Assembly (NCBI GenBank): GCA_902806565.1
Contig: CADCXA010000007.1
Location: forward strand, 496,001 to 560,000
Origin: Hypoxylon rubiginosum
Taxonomy: Eukaryota > Ascomycota > Sordariomycetes > Xylariales > Hypoxylaceae
Reading direction: 5' to 3'
Length of the DNA: 64,000 nucleotides
Under the pieces are notes generated by a model that did no database searches, had not been told where the DNA came from, and worked only from the letters and a program-made list of their open reading frames with translations. Positions 1 through 10,999 of the stretch are shown piece by piece. The translations under genes and the position numbers were made by a program. Within the stretch, counting starts at the first letter, position 1, and every line of letters starts with the position of its first letter.

Positions 1-1108
1 GGTAGCATAAATCTTTCCATGATTCCCAGAGAATGGGATCGGTAGACTTCGTGAGGCCTGGCTGCATAGCTCTAGCTTCCGTTGGTTTTGAAGAGTCTAC
101 CTGGCCAGTTTTGTCCGATTCTTCGCCGCTCGTGGGTTTTATTGTAGAGTCTTTAGCATTCGCTGTATGTTTCGGTGGCGAAGCAACCGAGGTTTTTGTC
201 ACCTCTAGTCCCGAAGACCCATTGCTATTCCCTATTTCGTTCGTAGACACATCTTTCGTTGTCTTATCCACAGCCAAGGGATGAATTAGGATAGAGCCGT
301 GATCTTTATTCCTCTGCTCTGCCTTTTTCTTCCTTCTAAGCTCATTAAGCTTCCTTCTTTGCTCTTCCGACATCTTCGCTTTCCGCTGAGGTTGCTTTGA
401 ACGGAGTTTTTGATCCGGATCTAGTGATGACGGAGGATCAGGTAGACGCAGTTTTGGCGGAGGTCCGGAGCCTTTCGAACGGACCTTGAGATTTGGATTT
501 GGACCAAGTGAGGTTGAAGGCTCAGGGAGAGGCGGTACAGGCGGAAACCCAGGAAGGGCTGGAGCGTGCAGCAACTTGCGGGGCAATCGGGCTGATGTAT
601 ATCGTTTGCTTGGTAAAGGTAGTAGACCTCGCGGAGGTAGAGCTTGTGGAAGCTGCATACTTGGTCCGTGGAGGTGTTCCGGCAGTGGAAGTGAAGATCT
701 ATCGGACCAAGGGGACGGCGCCGGTATGAGGGGTCCAAGCTCACTCCCAGGAGGCGGGATGCTGATTTCGGGCAGCTTTCGAATCTTTCTTGCTCGTTCC
801 CCCCACGACCCCATTCCTACACCCGAGTCAGAATGTTTTGCTCGCGAGCACCAAAATGTATACTCGATATCCTTGGCTCCATCCTTGACGCCCCCTCCAT
901 CTTCCCCAGGTTGGCCATTAGCAGGCAGAGTGTTGCTAGTTTCATCGGCCTCCGGTAGTTCAATCTCAGGTATGACTGGTAGTAATCGTTTGGCTGGTGA
1001 GGGAGTGGGTGGGACACGGGGCAGTTGTCGACTAGTATGGTGGGTTTGGTTACTGGACCCCTGCTCTCCGTTGTTTGGCGCATGTTCTTTGCCCTCTGGT
1101 GTAGCCAT
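1..1108 (-). CDS. Proline-rich protein of unknown function, 5' part (3' end outside window)
   Basis: Reading the minus strand from an ATG at 1108, the frame is open for 369 codons to the window edge. An in-frame TAA lies just upstream of the ATG, so this is the first possible start. The N-terminal half is hydrophilic and rich in Pro, Ser and Gly. A Pro/Leu-rich central stretch follows. Near residues 240-270 there is a strongly basic, probably helical segment (EEQRRKLNELRRKKKAEQR), followed by a Ser/Thr/Lys-rich region. I see no signal peptide or membrane segment and recognise no family. The long uninterrupted frame and biased composition argue for a real gene, but low-complexity sequence can keep a frame open by chance. 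The C-terminus and any downstream introns lie outside the window. Confidence 0.55.
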   Translation of the reverse strand, partial: MATPEGKEHAPNNGEQGSSNQTHHTSRQLPRVPPTPSPAKRLLPVIPEIELPEADETSNTLPANGQPGEDGGGVKDGAKDIEYTFWCSRAKHSDSGVGMGSWGERARKIRKLPEISIPPPGSELGPLIPAPSPWSDRSSLPLPEHLHGPSMQLPQALPPRGLLPLPSKRYTSARLPRKLLHAPALPGFPPVPPLPEPSTSLGPNPNLKVRSKGSGPPPKLRLPDPPSSLDPDQKLRSKQPQRKAKMSEEQRRKLNELRRKKKAEQRNKDHGSILIHPLAVDKTTKDVSTNEIGNSNGSSGLEVTKTSVASPPKHTANAKDSTIKPTSGEESDKTGQVDSSKPTEARAMQPGLTKSTDPILWESWKDLCY

Positions 1109-3679
1109 CGTGATAATTTACTGGTGCGCCACCGCCGTAGCGGTAGTATAGGATGAGGACTAGGATATAGAATAGCTAGTAACGAATGTAATAGAGCGAT
1201 AGAGAGAAAATATCTCCGGCAGAAGATGGATATGGTAAAAGCGAGAGAAAGAATAAGATAAAATGCCAATGTCGATAGTCTTGAGAGAAGAATCAGATGT
1301 AAGATTGTAAGCAATGCGAGACGCGAGTAGAAAGGTGGACGGCTAGCCACCCATTGCCTTAGATATGTAACTGCCCGTAGATGGCTAAGTGGAAGGCCGA
1401 CAGGAAGTCTTGTAGCATAGGAGTCCGTCTAATAACGTCATGTAAGTGTAAATATGGAAAAGGTTGTAAGCAGAAGGCGCTGATTGCAGTTGTGACTTGC
1501 GACTTGCGACTGCGGTAATCAATGTCAAGTCCGTCCTGTCCGTGCCTTTATACATCCCTACCTACCTTCATACTTTCGTTTCATACTACCAAGGCTGAGG
1601 TTAAGGTTTAGTGCCCGAGAGTCAGGATTAGAGCTTCGAGATTTCAGCTAGGCATCCTAAGATACCTCCAATAGTTTCCTGCTAAATGCCATCCTGATGC
1701 TTGAAAGCTACTGCATTCGTTTTGAGAACGAGGATGAGATTAGGATATAACCTGGATGGTATCCCACCTGCAGAGCTAACTGTGGATAATCCATCTGTTG
1801 AGGCTGTCTCACTGGAAGCCAATGCAATTTTGAGATACTCAAGTTCATTGACTGGATGAATATGTCTGAGATGAACAGAGCAGAAAACTCGTTGAACTAG
1901 CGACTCCTCCCAGGGTCAGAATTTCGCTTTGTGCCTGATGCCATGGACGCATTTGACAAGCTTAACCCTAGGTTTCTGTCTAATATATGGTATGCTATTA
2001 GAAAAGCTTCGAACATCGATAAATTAAGGGGGGAAACGTATAAGAAGCCTCACCCGTCATAGCTAGAAACGCCGAGGAGGCTATCGAAAAAGCCTAGCTA
2101 AAATCATCCCTCACGCTTGTAGATGGCAGATGAAATCAAACCTTGAAACTCATTTCGAGAAAGAAAAATATTTAGATAGGTTTCACAGAAATCCTCATCC
2201 CAAGAGCACACAGCTATAGGGTGAAAATAGGAGAGTGAGACGAGGTGTGAGGTGTGCACTGCAGCAGTTACTAACACCAGATGCGGGCTTTTGGTGCGAC
2301 GATGCCGTCGAGGTCGAGTTTAGGAGGTAGATCTTGTCCATAAGAAAAGCCACATGCCAAAGGGATTCGAGATGACGTGGATTCCTGTAGGTCGTTTTCC
2401 GGTGTAACAGTTTTGATAATTCAAGCTTTTCGGTGTGCCGTATTATAAAAACCAGAAGCGGCGGCAGTTTATGCTGATGCAAGAAATCAAGTTGACGACA
2501 ACCAGTCGCAGCTCGCAACGGCCCGCCCTTGGTGGAATTTGATCTTCTGTACAGCAGCAGCACACAGCCAGATCTCGATGTGTATTCGTCAGTACATGTG
2601 GCACTTACATACATACATGCATCATACATGTGCTAGGTAGGTAGGCATTGGATGTAGAAATCAATGAGAGTTTTATAGCCGAAGCCAGCGATTGGAGATT
2701 TAACATGCATAAAAACGCAAAAGCTCAGTCACAGTCACAGGCTTCTCCCCTATTTGCTGACGCAGGTACACACATACGTAGCTGAGCGAGCGACCCGCGC
2801 CATCTCTGCCAAGCTTTTTTGCCAACTCTTGGCAACTTGTTTTCGAACTGGGGAAGACCCGAAGATCCCATACTACCCTGATCCCTGTCCTTCCGTCAGC
2901 TCGTCAGCTCGATCCTCATCTACCCGCCCAGCCCGACTTCTGCTACATGTACCTAATATCAGCTCTCCCTTGAGAAATGTGACTTAAAAAAACATAAAGA
3001 AAACATACAGTAAGGGGTTTTCTCCTAACATTAAATCTAGCGCGCGCCAGAACCCTTTGTCCTATCTGATTGTACCCAGTCACTACAGGTTTTAGAGGGG
3101 AAGTGGTTGCGGGATTCGATCTTATTCACCGCCACGCCCCGTTAATATGCATGTCATGCACCTGTACTGTGTCTGATGTCGGTGTGCTGGTTGCCATTCA
3201 TCAGGGTTCAAGCTCAGGTCCAGAACCGTGTGTGATTCACTAGATCTCCTACGTACCATACCGGATAATTTATGTAGCTACATGTAAGTGAGCTAGCTAC
3301 CAGCCTACTAGGTACTGTGGGACCATGGGATGCTTCACCAACCAAACCACCAACCACCAACCAGGTGCCAGGTACCTAGTCTAGATACCCCGCGTGATGC
3401 ATCATCTCATCCTAAACCGCCGTATATCATGACCTGTAGAGAAACGAGCTCTCAAGCAGAACGTGGGGTTATGCAATTGGAGAACTCTCATACTTTGATA
3501 CCTGCCTACATGTAGGTACCTGGTTGGTATTTAAGAAGACTTACCTACACTATCCCTTCTCTTTCCCTTGGAGCTGCTTCAACTTCGTCTTTCGAGGTTC
3601 TCTACTTGTGTAACCAAAATCCACCTCTACTCTGTCTACATTTGCCAATCCTCCCATTAATACAGCACCTACCCTCACA
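1109..3679. other. Intergenic region between two divergent genes
   Basis: About 2.6 kb without a supportable gene. It holds several TAGGTA/TACCTA-type motifs (near 2636, 3370 and 3512) and pyrimidine-rich tracts just before the glutamate decarboxylase start. The open frames here, such as a 144-codon one on the minus strand at 2195-2629, have no recognisable protein character. Confidence 0.6.
3528..3535 (+). promoter_or_regulatory. Possible TATA-like element of the glutamate decarboxylase gene
   Basis: TATTTAAG lies about 145 bp before the ATG at 3680. It is followed by a CT-rich stretch (3550-3600) of the kind that often marks transcription starts in filamentous fungi. The position is plausible, but the motif is short and AT-rich. 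Confidence 0.3.
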
Positions 3680-5645
3680 ATGGTGCATCTGACCAAGATA
3701 CCTCACGACAGTGAGGTCAACGATTTGCCTGAGGCTGTCAAGAAGCTCGGTCTGCAGCTCAACAACGATGATGACAGCTTCACAACCAGCGTCTACGGAT
3801 CCAAGTTCGCCGCCGAGGACCTCCCCAAGCATGAGATGCCTGAGAACGAGATGCCTAAGGAGATCGCCTACCGTATGATCAAGGACGAGCTAAGCTTAGA
3901 TGGCAATCCCATGCTAAAGTGAGTTGAAATTTGGTATAACCTATTTATATCCTGACGGCGTAACGGTGCTCTCTGCCCGAGTGCTTTCACTTCCTACCTA
4001 CCTAGGTGCCTATGGATAATGCGGCGGATGTAAGTAACCGAGCTGGCGATTTTATTCTAACCTAGATTACTTCAATAGTCTTGCGTCGTTCGTTACCACC
4101 TATATGGTATGTAACATCCCTTGAAGGCAGAGCCTAGCTCTTGATGTGACGTAGTAGCATTACATCTTATAGAGCTGATGTCGTTGATCAGGAAGAAGAG
4201 GCCGAGAAACTCATGACGGAGAGCTTCTCCAAGAACTTCATCGACTACGAGGAGTATCCGCAGTCGGCCGACATCCAGAACCGATGCGTCTCCATGATCG
4301 GCCGCCTCTTCCACGCGCCGAGCGACGGCGAAGGCGCCGTAGGTACCTCCTGCGTCGGCAGCTCCGAGGCCATCATGCTGGCCGTGCTGGCTATGAAGAG
4401 GCGCTGGAAGAACAAGCGCATAGCCGCCGGCAAGTCCGCCGAGCACCCCAACATCATCATGTCCTCGGCCGTCCAGGTGTGCTGGGAGAAGGCGACGCGG
4501 TACTTCGAGATCGACGAGAAGCTGGTATACTGCACGCCCGAGCGCTTCGTCATCGACCCGCAGCAGACCGTCGACTTGGTAGACGAGAACACGATTGGCA
4601 TCTGCGTCATCCTCGGCACGACCTACACCGGCGAATACGAGGATGTAAAGGGTGTCAACGATTTACTGATACAGAGAGGCATCGATGTCCCGATCCATGT
4701 CGACGCTGCCAGTGGTGGCTTCGTTGCCCCCTTTGTAGTTCCAGAAATGGAGTGGGACTTTCGTTGCGAGAAAGTCGTCTCGATCAACGTCTCTGGTCAT
4801 AAGGTGAGTGAACTTATATATAGCCTTAAGCATCCCTTTGTCGTTGAACTAGACTGACAGTTGCAAAATAGTACGGCCTGGTCTACCCTGGTGTTGGATG
4901 GGTTATATGGAGAGACGCCAAGTTTCTCCCGCAGGAGCTCGTCTTCAACATCAACTACCTAGGCGCCGACCAGTCCTCCTTCACGCTGAACTTCTCCAAG
5001 GGCGCTAGTCAAGTCATTGGTCAATATTATCAGCTCATTAGGCTAGGAAAGAAAGGCTACCGGGCCATCATGTCGAACCTGACCCGCACCGCCGACTACC
5101 TGTCGGACGCTCTCACGGCCCTCGGCTTCGTCATCATGAGCAAGAAGTCGGGCGAGGGCCTGCCGCTCGTCGCCTTCCGGCTCGCCGCGCCCGCGGACCC
5201 CGACGCGGAGGAGCGCAACTACGACGAGTTCGCACTGGCGCACAGGCTGCGGGCGCGCGGCTGGGTCGTCCCCGCCTACACGATGGCGCCCCACACCGGC
5301 GAGCTCAAGATGCTGCGCGTCGTCGTGCGCGAGGACTTCTCCAAGAACCGCTGCGACGCCCTCATCACCGACATCCGCTACTGCCAGCAGCTGCTGGAAC
5401 AGCTCGACAAGGACTCGATCCACAAGCAGGAGGAGTTCATCCGGAAGCACTCTATGAATAGCGACCAGGCCAAGCATAACCACCCCCGATTCCGCGTAAG
5501 TTTTTTTCTTTTTCTTCGCCAGTACTTCCTATGCAAAAAAAAAAAAAACACTTCCAAGATTTATACCCTGACTAATATTCTTGGCCGACAGAAAGAGAAG
5601 CATTCTATCCAAGGGAAGCATGGCAAGACACATTCGATTTGTTAG
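3680..5645 (+). CDS. GAD1: Glutamate decarboxylase (PLP-dependent), five exons
   Basis: Decarboxylates L-glutamate to GABA and CO2, feeding the cytosolic GABA shunt. Exons by splice sites and phase: 3680-3918, 4079-4106, 4192-4803, 4872-5495 and 5592-5645, giving 518 residues, normal for the family. Exon 2 is only 28 bp. Motifs run in the expected order: FVTTYM, the QSADIQNRC stretch, HVDAASGG (the aspartate that contacts the PLP pyridine nitrogen) and SINVSGHK, whose final Lys (about residue 293) forms the Schiff base. The third intron falls directly after that Lys codon. The C-terminus ends in GKTHSIC, as I recall from other fungal enzymes. The last intron is 96 bp and in frame, so unspliced message would still read through to the same stop. 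The gene converges with SDA1. Confidence 0.95.
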
Positions 5646-6240
5646 ACCAGGCCACGGATACATTCATTCATTCGTATTCTTGGCAGAATGATAGCAAGTC
5701 GTTGATAGAATCGGAAAACGCGGCCTGGGCAAAATTAGAGATGCATATATAGAGCTCTTTGCGGCTAGGGTTAGTAACTTCTATGCGTGGTCTTCACGAA
5801 AACAGCATTTCTCGATTTCTTCTGGTTTGTGAGGAAGGGGATAGGAAATTAAAATTAAAATAAAAATCACGGATGGACAAGAACAATGTGCGTATTTTCG
5901 GTGTCACCTAATGAAGAACATGGAATGTGACATGCTCTAACTAGACTGTCTGTTGCAATCTTAATAGGGGGTTTGATTCGCAATCAGTTCGAGGTTTCTG
6001 GCAGAGTTGATCGTAGTTTATTATAGCCTACTCGTCTCTGATCCTACGCCCGATACGTACGAGGCTATCGCCGTGGTTGACAGCAAACTCCTTAGGCGAA
6101 ATCTAGAGCTACCGCGGAAACCCCACGTGCCTAGGAAATGGATGCTTCATCGAGACACGGCATTTTATTTATTATACTAGAACTCGTCAGACTAGTCATC
6201 AAGCCCGCGTTGGCTTGCCGAGCTGCTTAAAGATACCGAC
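5646..6240. other. Convergent intergenic region (3' ends of GAD and SDA1)
   Basis: About 600 bp that should contain both 3' UTRs. Another frame of the last GAD exon stays open to a TAG at 5750-5752 and looks protein-like; see findings. Nothing else is evident. Confidence 0.6.
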
Positions 6241-8573
6241 CTATCGCGCAATGCCGTTCCTTCTCCTGCCACCCGATTTACTTCTATCGATATGATTCTT
6301 TAGAATATTCCTCGTCGTTACCAGACTTCGCTTCTGCTTCGACTTCGCCTTGCCCAACGTCATCATGAAGTTCTTCTTGCGAGCCTTCTCCTTGTTGGTG
6401 GTGGATTTGCCCTCGGCCTCCTTCTTAGACTTGCGTATCGCTTGTGTGGACTTGTGCTCCTCGCGATCCGGCTTGCCCTCTCGTGCTAGTGCTATCCGTT
6501 CCTCCTTTGTGCTCTTGCGTAGCTTGGCTGGCGCCTCGATCTGTTCGGCTGTTAATCCTTCGTCAACATGTCGTGCTTCCATATCCTGTTTGCGCTTTCG
6601 GTTGCCCATGGCCTTGTCGATATTGGCCTCCAATCGCAACTCGCGGAGTTTGGCCAAGTCAGCCGGCGTAAGAATCTGAGTCGTGGCCAGTTTTATGAAA
6701 TCCATAGTGTCTTCCTCTGCGTTTTCTTTGTCGCTCTCTTTGCGATCCTCCGAGTCGACCTTTTGCCTCTTTACATCCGGTTCAGGCTCCGCTTCGTCTT
6801 CCGAATCGCTCACTCTAATCCACTCTCCGGAGTCGCTGCTATCCATGGATGCGACCTCCCACTCGTCCTCCACATCCTCATCTTCATTTTCTCCCTCTTC
6901 ACCTTCTTCGGGTAAGCCTCGTTCGGCCCGTTTCCGTTTCCTTTCTTCCACCTTCCACTTGGCCAGTAGCTCGAGGCCTTCAATCTCGCCAGCTTCCTCC
7001 TCGCCGTATTTGAGCTGCTTCATGTCGCCGCTCTTCAGTCCTATTGTCGCGTCCTTGCCACGGTCTTTCTTTCTCAGCATATCCGCACCCTTTTCACGAT
7101 ACAGCGAGAGTAACCCCTTCGCGGCCATCGTGACCCCCTTGTCCTTACTCTTCCTATACTCGACCAAGTCCTGCAATAATGTCTCGTTCATTGCTAGTGG
7201 TTGTCGAGCGCATATCTCGCGGATGGCATTGAGACCCGCGGAGCAGACCTCTGATGCCGATGCTTCAGACACAAACTCATTCGCAATCTTTTGTATCAGC
7301 GGCTCGATTACATCCGGTGGAACTAGATTATGAGTTCCTTGAGCGAGCGACGCGAGGAAGGACGAGGCCGATTGTTGTCTCGGAGAGAGGTGCTTGATGA
7401 ACCAAGAATAGAGTGAGATAATAGTCAACTTGTGTAGTCCAACTAGACGCGTGACGAGCTGTAAGACAAGGAGCTTGCTCTCGAGGCTGAGTTTTGACTT
7501 CGAGTTCTGTAGGTGTTTCTCGAATAAGTTCTCACTGAAGCCTTGCGGATCTTGCAGAAGATGTAGAGCCGAGAAATTAAGCGGGTGTGGCGAGTTCTTT
7601 TTACGTTCTTGCTTCTTGGTCCGATCGACGGCTCTGTCGAGAGCCTTTTTTGCCTTCTTGGTCTTTTTGTTGATTTCAATCAAATGCTTAACCTTCTTGA
7701 TGTCAACCGTCTCTTCGTCGCTGCTCTCATCTTCGAACTCTTCGCGCTCCTTATCTCCTCCTAGGAAGAATCTCACGCTTCCTATAACCACCTTCTCGTT
7801 GTCTGCCAAACAAGCTTGGCGCATGATGTCGACCGTTTTGGCGTCCGACCAGATCTGGCGCCGCCAAAGTTCTCGTACCAACTTTACAGCCCATAGCGCT
7901 TTCGGCGAGGATCGATCCGATGTGACAAGGTTATAAAGAACGGTTTGCATCGTCCGATTGACTCGGTGGTTGGTCGTCTTCGTGTTGGTATTTCGTATGT
8001 CGCTCAGGATCTTCTGGTAGAGGACCATCCTTAAGGACTTGGACGGGGTGCTGATGAGGATGGGAAATAGGGTGGTGAGCAGATAGTTGCTATCAATAAC
8101 ATCTTTGCGCCTCAGCAGGGTAAGGCTCGATACTATCTTTTCCCGCAGCGTAGGTTCCAACACTGCGTGGTGTTTGGTGAGGACATCTTTCAGGGCGGCG
8201 GGAAAGCTGGCGGTTATCTGAGGGTACAACTCGGCGCAATGGGCGACTATCGATATTATAAGCTACGGAATAGCTACAGGACGTAATGGGACAGGTTGAT
8301 GGCTTACTCAAGTCTATCTGTTCGCGGAAAGTGATCAATGAGTTAGAGTCGGCGCCTACGGGGGCGGCTAGGAACTTCTCATGGGCGGCGTCGAACTGTT
8401 GCCAATTCTCGATGAATTCCTTCTCGTATGCTCTGTAGACCAACTTGTTAGAAAGCGTGCAATCGACGTAGTGAATGCGGATATATATACTCTGGGTCTT
8501 TTCGGATCTTGTATTGGAGTCCGGCAAGATCAGCCTCGATCTTCTCGAGGGCTGCGACCTTTCTCTTCCCCAT
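6241..8573 (-). CDS. SDA1: SDA1 family protein, 60S ribosome biogenesis, three exons
   Basis: Homologue of yeast Sda1, a nucleolar factor needed for 60S maturation and export. Exons on the minus strand: 8573-8491, 8432-8308 and 8246-6241, giving 737 residues (yeast about 767). The protein starts MGKRKVAALEKIEADLAGLQ; the small exons carry the conserved EAYEKEFIENWQQF and IAHCAELYPQIT segments across both joins, which fixes the splice sites. Residues about 60-420 are the helical repeat body. A Lys-rich stretch lies near residue 260 and a long Asp/Glu-rich region at about 510-590. The very basic C-terminus (KKNFMM, then KSKQKRSL) is characteristic of the family. Reading only the long third exon from its first ATG would miss about 75 residues. 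Confidence 0.95.
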
Positions 8574-9080
8574 TATACTGCCGATTATTGTGATACGGGA
8601 ATTGAGAGACGAAAGCTTCACTTTCAACTTGGAAAAAATGTTGTATATTATCGTTATCGATATCTTATCATACAGGCTGTTTTTTTTATCTAGTGGGGGA
8701 CGTTTATGCAGCTGTGCGGTTATGCACCTAATGAAACTATACTTTAAGCCTAGCAAAATCGCGTTCTCTTCCTTCATCCATCAATCATCAACATCGTCCA
8801 TCATATGCTAAATGTTATGTTGTTCTGATTCTCGGGTAGTATTAAAATAAGACTACCTACCCAAGTACGACCGGTCACTAATACGGGTTCAAAGTGGTAT
8901 TCATTTCTTTTTATTACCCGAGAGAGCACGTCATGATCATCACTGAGAACATACGGATTAGAAGCATCTTCTAAGATGGGTAACAATTCTCTCGAGTTCT
9001 CTAGATCTATCCCTCTCTATTTCTATCACGCCAATTTGTTTTATCTCTTCCGTCTCTAGCAGTAATTTTTCCTACTCCGT
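8574..9080. other. Intergenic region between SDA1 and the GMC oxidoreductase
   Basis: About 500 bp, fairly AT-rich, containing the SDA1 promoter (minus strand) and the 3' flank of the oxidoreductase gene. No gene or repeat is seen. Confidence 0.6.
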
Positions 9081-10889
9081 CTAAGCAGAAGATGACGCAG
9101 ACTTAGCATCTCTCAAGATGTCATCTGTGGCTTTCTCCGCGAGCATGAAAACGGGGCAGACCGGGAACGCGCCGGGCACGGCCGGGAAAGCAGACGCGTC
9201 GACGACGCGCAGGTTCTTCACGCCGTGGACCCGGAACTTGGAGTCCAGCACCGCTAGCTTGTCGTGCGCGGGTCCGATCCCGCACGTGCTCGCGGCGTGA
9301 TGCGAATAGGTCTGCAGCTTCAGGAACTCTTTCTGCGCCGCGTCCGTGCAGTTCTGCTTTACGCCCGGGCAGGGGTGCTTCTCGTTGAAAGGCCCGATCG
9401 GCTCGCCGGCCGACGTGATGGCCTTGCGGAACGTCTTCGCCGCGTCCAGCATCTCCGTCAGGTCCTCGTCTCCCCCGTGCTTGAAGAATTCAAAGTTGAT
9501 CTCGGGCGGCTCCTGCGGGTCGTCGGATCGCAGATGCACGTATCCCGCCTGCGACCGTGGGTTCATGTGAACGAACGCGCATTCGTACTGGGACGGTCCA
9601 TATTCCGTGGGAAAGCCTGGCCAGAAACCTTCGAAGGAGAAGGACTTGCACCAGCCGTAGATGTTACGGTTCTTCCGCGCCGTCGGCGTCTTTAGCTGCA
9701 CCGCAAACGGGCCAGATGATCCGTTCAGCGGCTTGCTAGCCAGCGCGAGCAAGCCTCCCTCGTAGTTATCCGCAAGTCTCTCGCCAACGCCCGGGAGGTC
9801 CTTGATGACAGGGATATCGAATTTCTTGAGCTCCTTGGCGGGGCCGATTCCGCTAAGCTTGAGAATTTGTGGCGTGTTGAATGTTCCTCCCGAGACGATG
9901 ACCTCCTTGTTGGCAAATATCTTGACAACCTCTCCTTTGGCGCCATTGTAACGCGGGTCGGCCTTGTAAAGAGATTGACCTCGGAGAACTTCGACCCCGA
10001 TCGCAGTAGGCGTCTTGGCGTTCTTTGAGAATAGCACCTTGGTAACGAGACTCTGGAGCTGAACGGTCAAGGGGTATTTTGCTGGGTCGTCCAGCGTAGC
10101 TCGCACATAAGTATTGCTTCCGGTGCGGTGGCCGTTGGGATCGGCGTGACCGGCAAGGCCGAAGACGCCGGTTTGCTGGTCTCGGTCCGAATCTAGGGAG
10201 TTAATGTCTCGGGTTACATCGCCACCGACTGTCTTTATGATGCCGCTCGCGATCTCCTGTATATCAGACGTCTGCTGCATGAAGGTCGGATCGCTAATGG
10301 TCACGTTAACATAACCGCTGTATCCGTGTCCAGGAGTTCCAGGCGGCACGTAGTGAGCCGTCTCAATCCTCTCGAAGTATTGTCGCATGTTCTTTGCTAA
10401 CCAGCTCTTATCTCCGGTGCTCTCGGCGATGGCATCCCAGTCGTCGTCAGACGGTAGCGCGCAGACGCCGCCATTGTGCATCGCGCAGCCTCCTAGAGTA
10501 GCCGAGCGAGGATAGTAGATACCTAGCTGTTCCGAACCCTCTGGAGGCTCCAAGCCGACGTAGAAGGAACCGTCGGGCTTGCGCCAGGTCATGTGCTCAT
10601 ATTTGCTCTCGCGCTCTTCGTCCGAAGAGTGCTTCACGAAAAAGTCCCAGCGAGATTTATCATCGTTAGCCGCGAGGTTGAAGTTGGCCATCTCCGAGTA
10701 ATTCTTGTTGTTGCCCAGGTCGTCGCCCGCCTCGAGGAGCAGTGTCGGATACCCGGCTTTCGCGAGGTTGGCTGCCAGCGGCGCACCGCCAGGGCCTGAT
10801 CCGACGACGATGTAGTCATAGGTAGCAGCCGTTTCCGCGACGGCTCCCGCGACGAGAAATAACCCTAGCGTTAGCAGCTGGATAGCCAT
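9081..10889 (-). CDS. Secreted GMC (glucose-methanol-choline) family flavin oxidoreductase
   Basis: Single exon, 602 residues, typical GMC length. A signal peptide occupies about residues 1-18 (MAIQLLTLGLFLVAGAVA), so secretion is expected. The FAD-binding Rossmann motif GSGPGG lies at about 31-36, followed by the acidic LLLEAG strand. The GMC signature region is PRSATLGGCAMHNGG. At the C-terminus YSHHAAS supplies the catalytic His, and the VVDASAFPAVPG segment leads into the last FAD contacts. The second catalytic position, normally His or Asn, appears to be Val in this copy (FPVCPVFML); see findings. GMC enzymes oxidise alcohols or sugars with O2 or quinones. The substrate cannot be told from sequence, and there is no adjacent metabolic gene to suggest one. 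Confidence 0.9.
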   Translation of the reverse strand: MAIQLLTLGLFLVAGAVAETAATYDYIVVGSGPGGAPLAANLAKAGYPTLLLEAGDDLGNNKNYSEMANFNLAANDDKSRWDFFVKHSSDEERESKYEHMTWRKPDGSFYVGLEPPEGSEQLGIYYPRSATLGGCAMHNGGVCALPSDDDWDAIAESTGDKSWLAKNMRQYFERIETAHYVPPGTPGHGYSGYVNVTISDPTFMQQTSDIQEIASGIIKTVGGDVTRDINSLDSDRDQQTGVFGLAGHADPNGHRTGSNTYVRATLDDPAKYPLTVQLQSLVTKVLFSKNAKTPTAIGVEVLRGQSLYKADPRYNGAKGEVVKIFANKEVIVSGGTFNTPQILKLSGIGPAKELKKFDIPVIKDLPGVGERLADNYEGGLLALASKPLNGSSGPFAVQLKTPTARKNRNIYGWCKSFSFEGFWPGFPTEYGPSQYECAFVHMNPRSQAGYVHLRSDDPQEPPEINFEFFKHGGDEDLTEMLDAAKTFRKAITSAGEPIGPFNEKHPCPGVKQNCTDAAQKEFLKLQTYSHHAASTCGIGPAHDKLAVLDSKFRVHGVKNLRVVDASAFPAVPGAFPVCPVFMLAEKATDDILRDAKSASSSA

Positions 10890-10991
10890 GTCGGATGTTG
10901 AAGTCTTGTTCAGTTCTATACCCGAGACACCCTTAGGAGCTTCCTACGAAAACACGGCTAGAGGGAGGGAAGCAGTATATTATACTAGCGA

Positions 10992-10999
10992 TATAAATA
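10992..10999 (-). promoter_or_regulatory. Possible TATA-like box of the GMC oxidoreductase gene
   Basis: The plus strand reads TATAAATA, so the minus strand reads TATTTATA, about 100 bp upstream of the oxidoreductase ATG at 10889. This is a plausible core promoter, with no other support. Confidence 0.25.

Noticed and set aside
486..1151. A 221-codon plus-strand frame over the left-edge gene
   Set aside because: It lies opposite the longer minus-strand frame and is Gly/Arg-rich without motifs. I cannot exclude that the minus frame is the shadow, hence its modest confidence.
2195..2629. A 144-codon minus-strand frame
   Set aside because: Unbiased composition with many Cys, His and Ser and no domain; starts within TACATA-type simple sequence.
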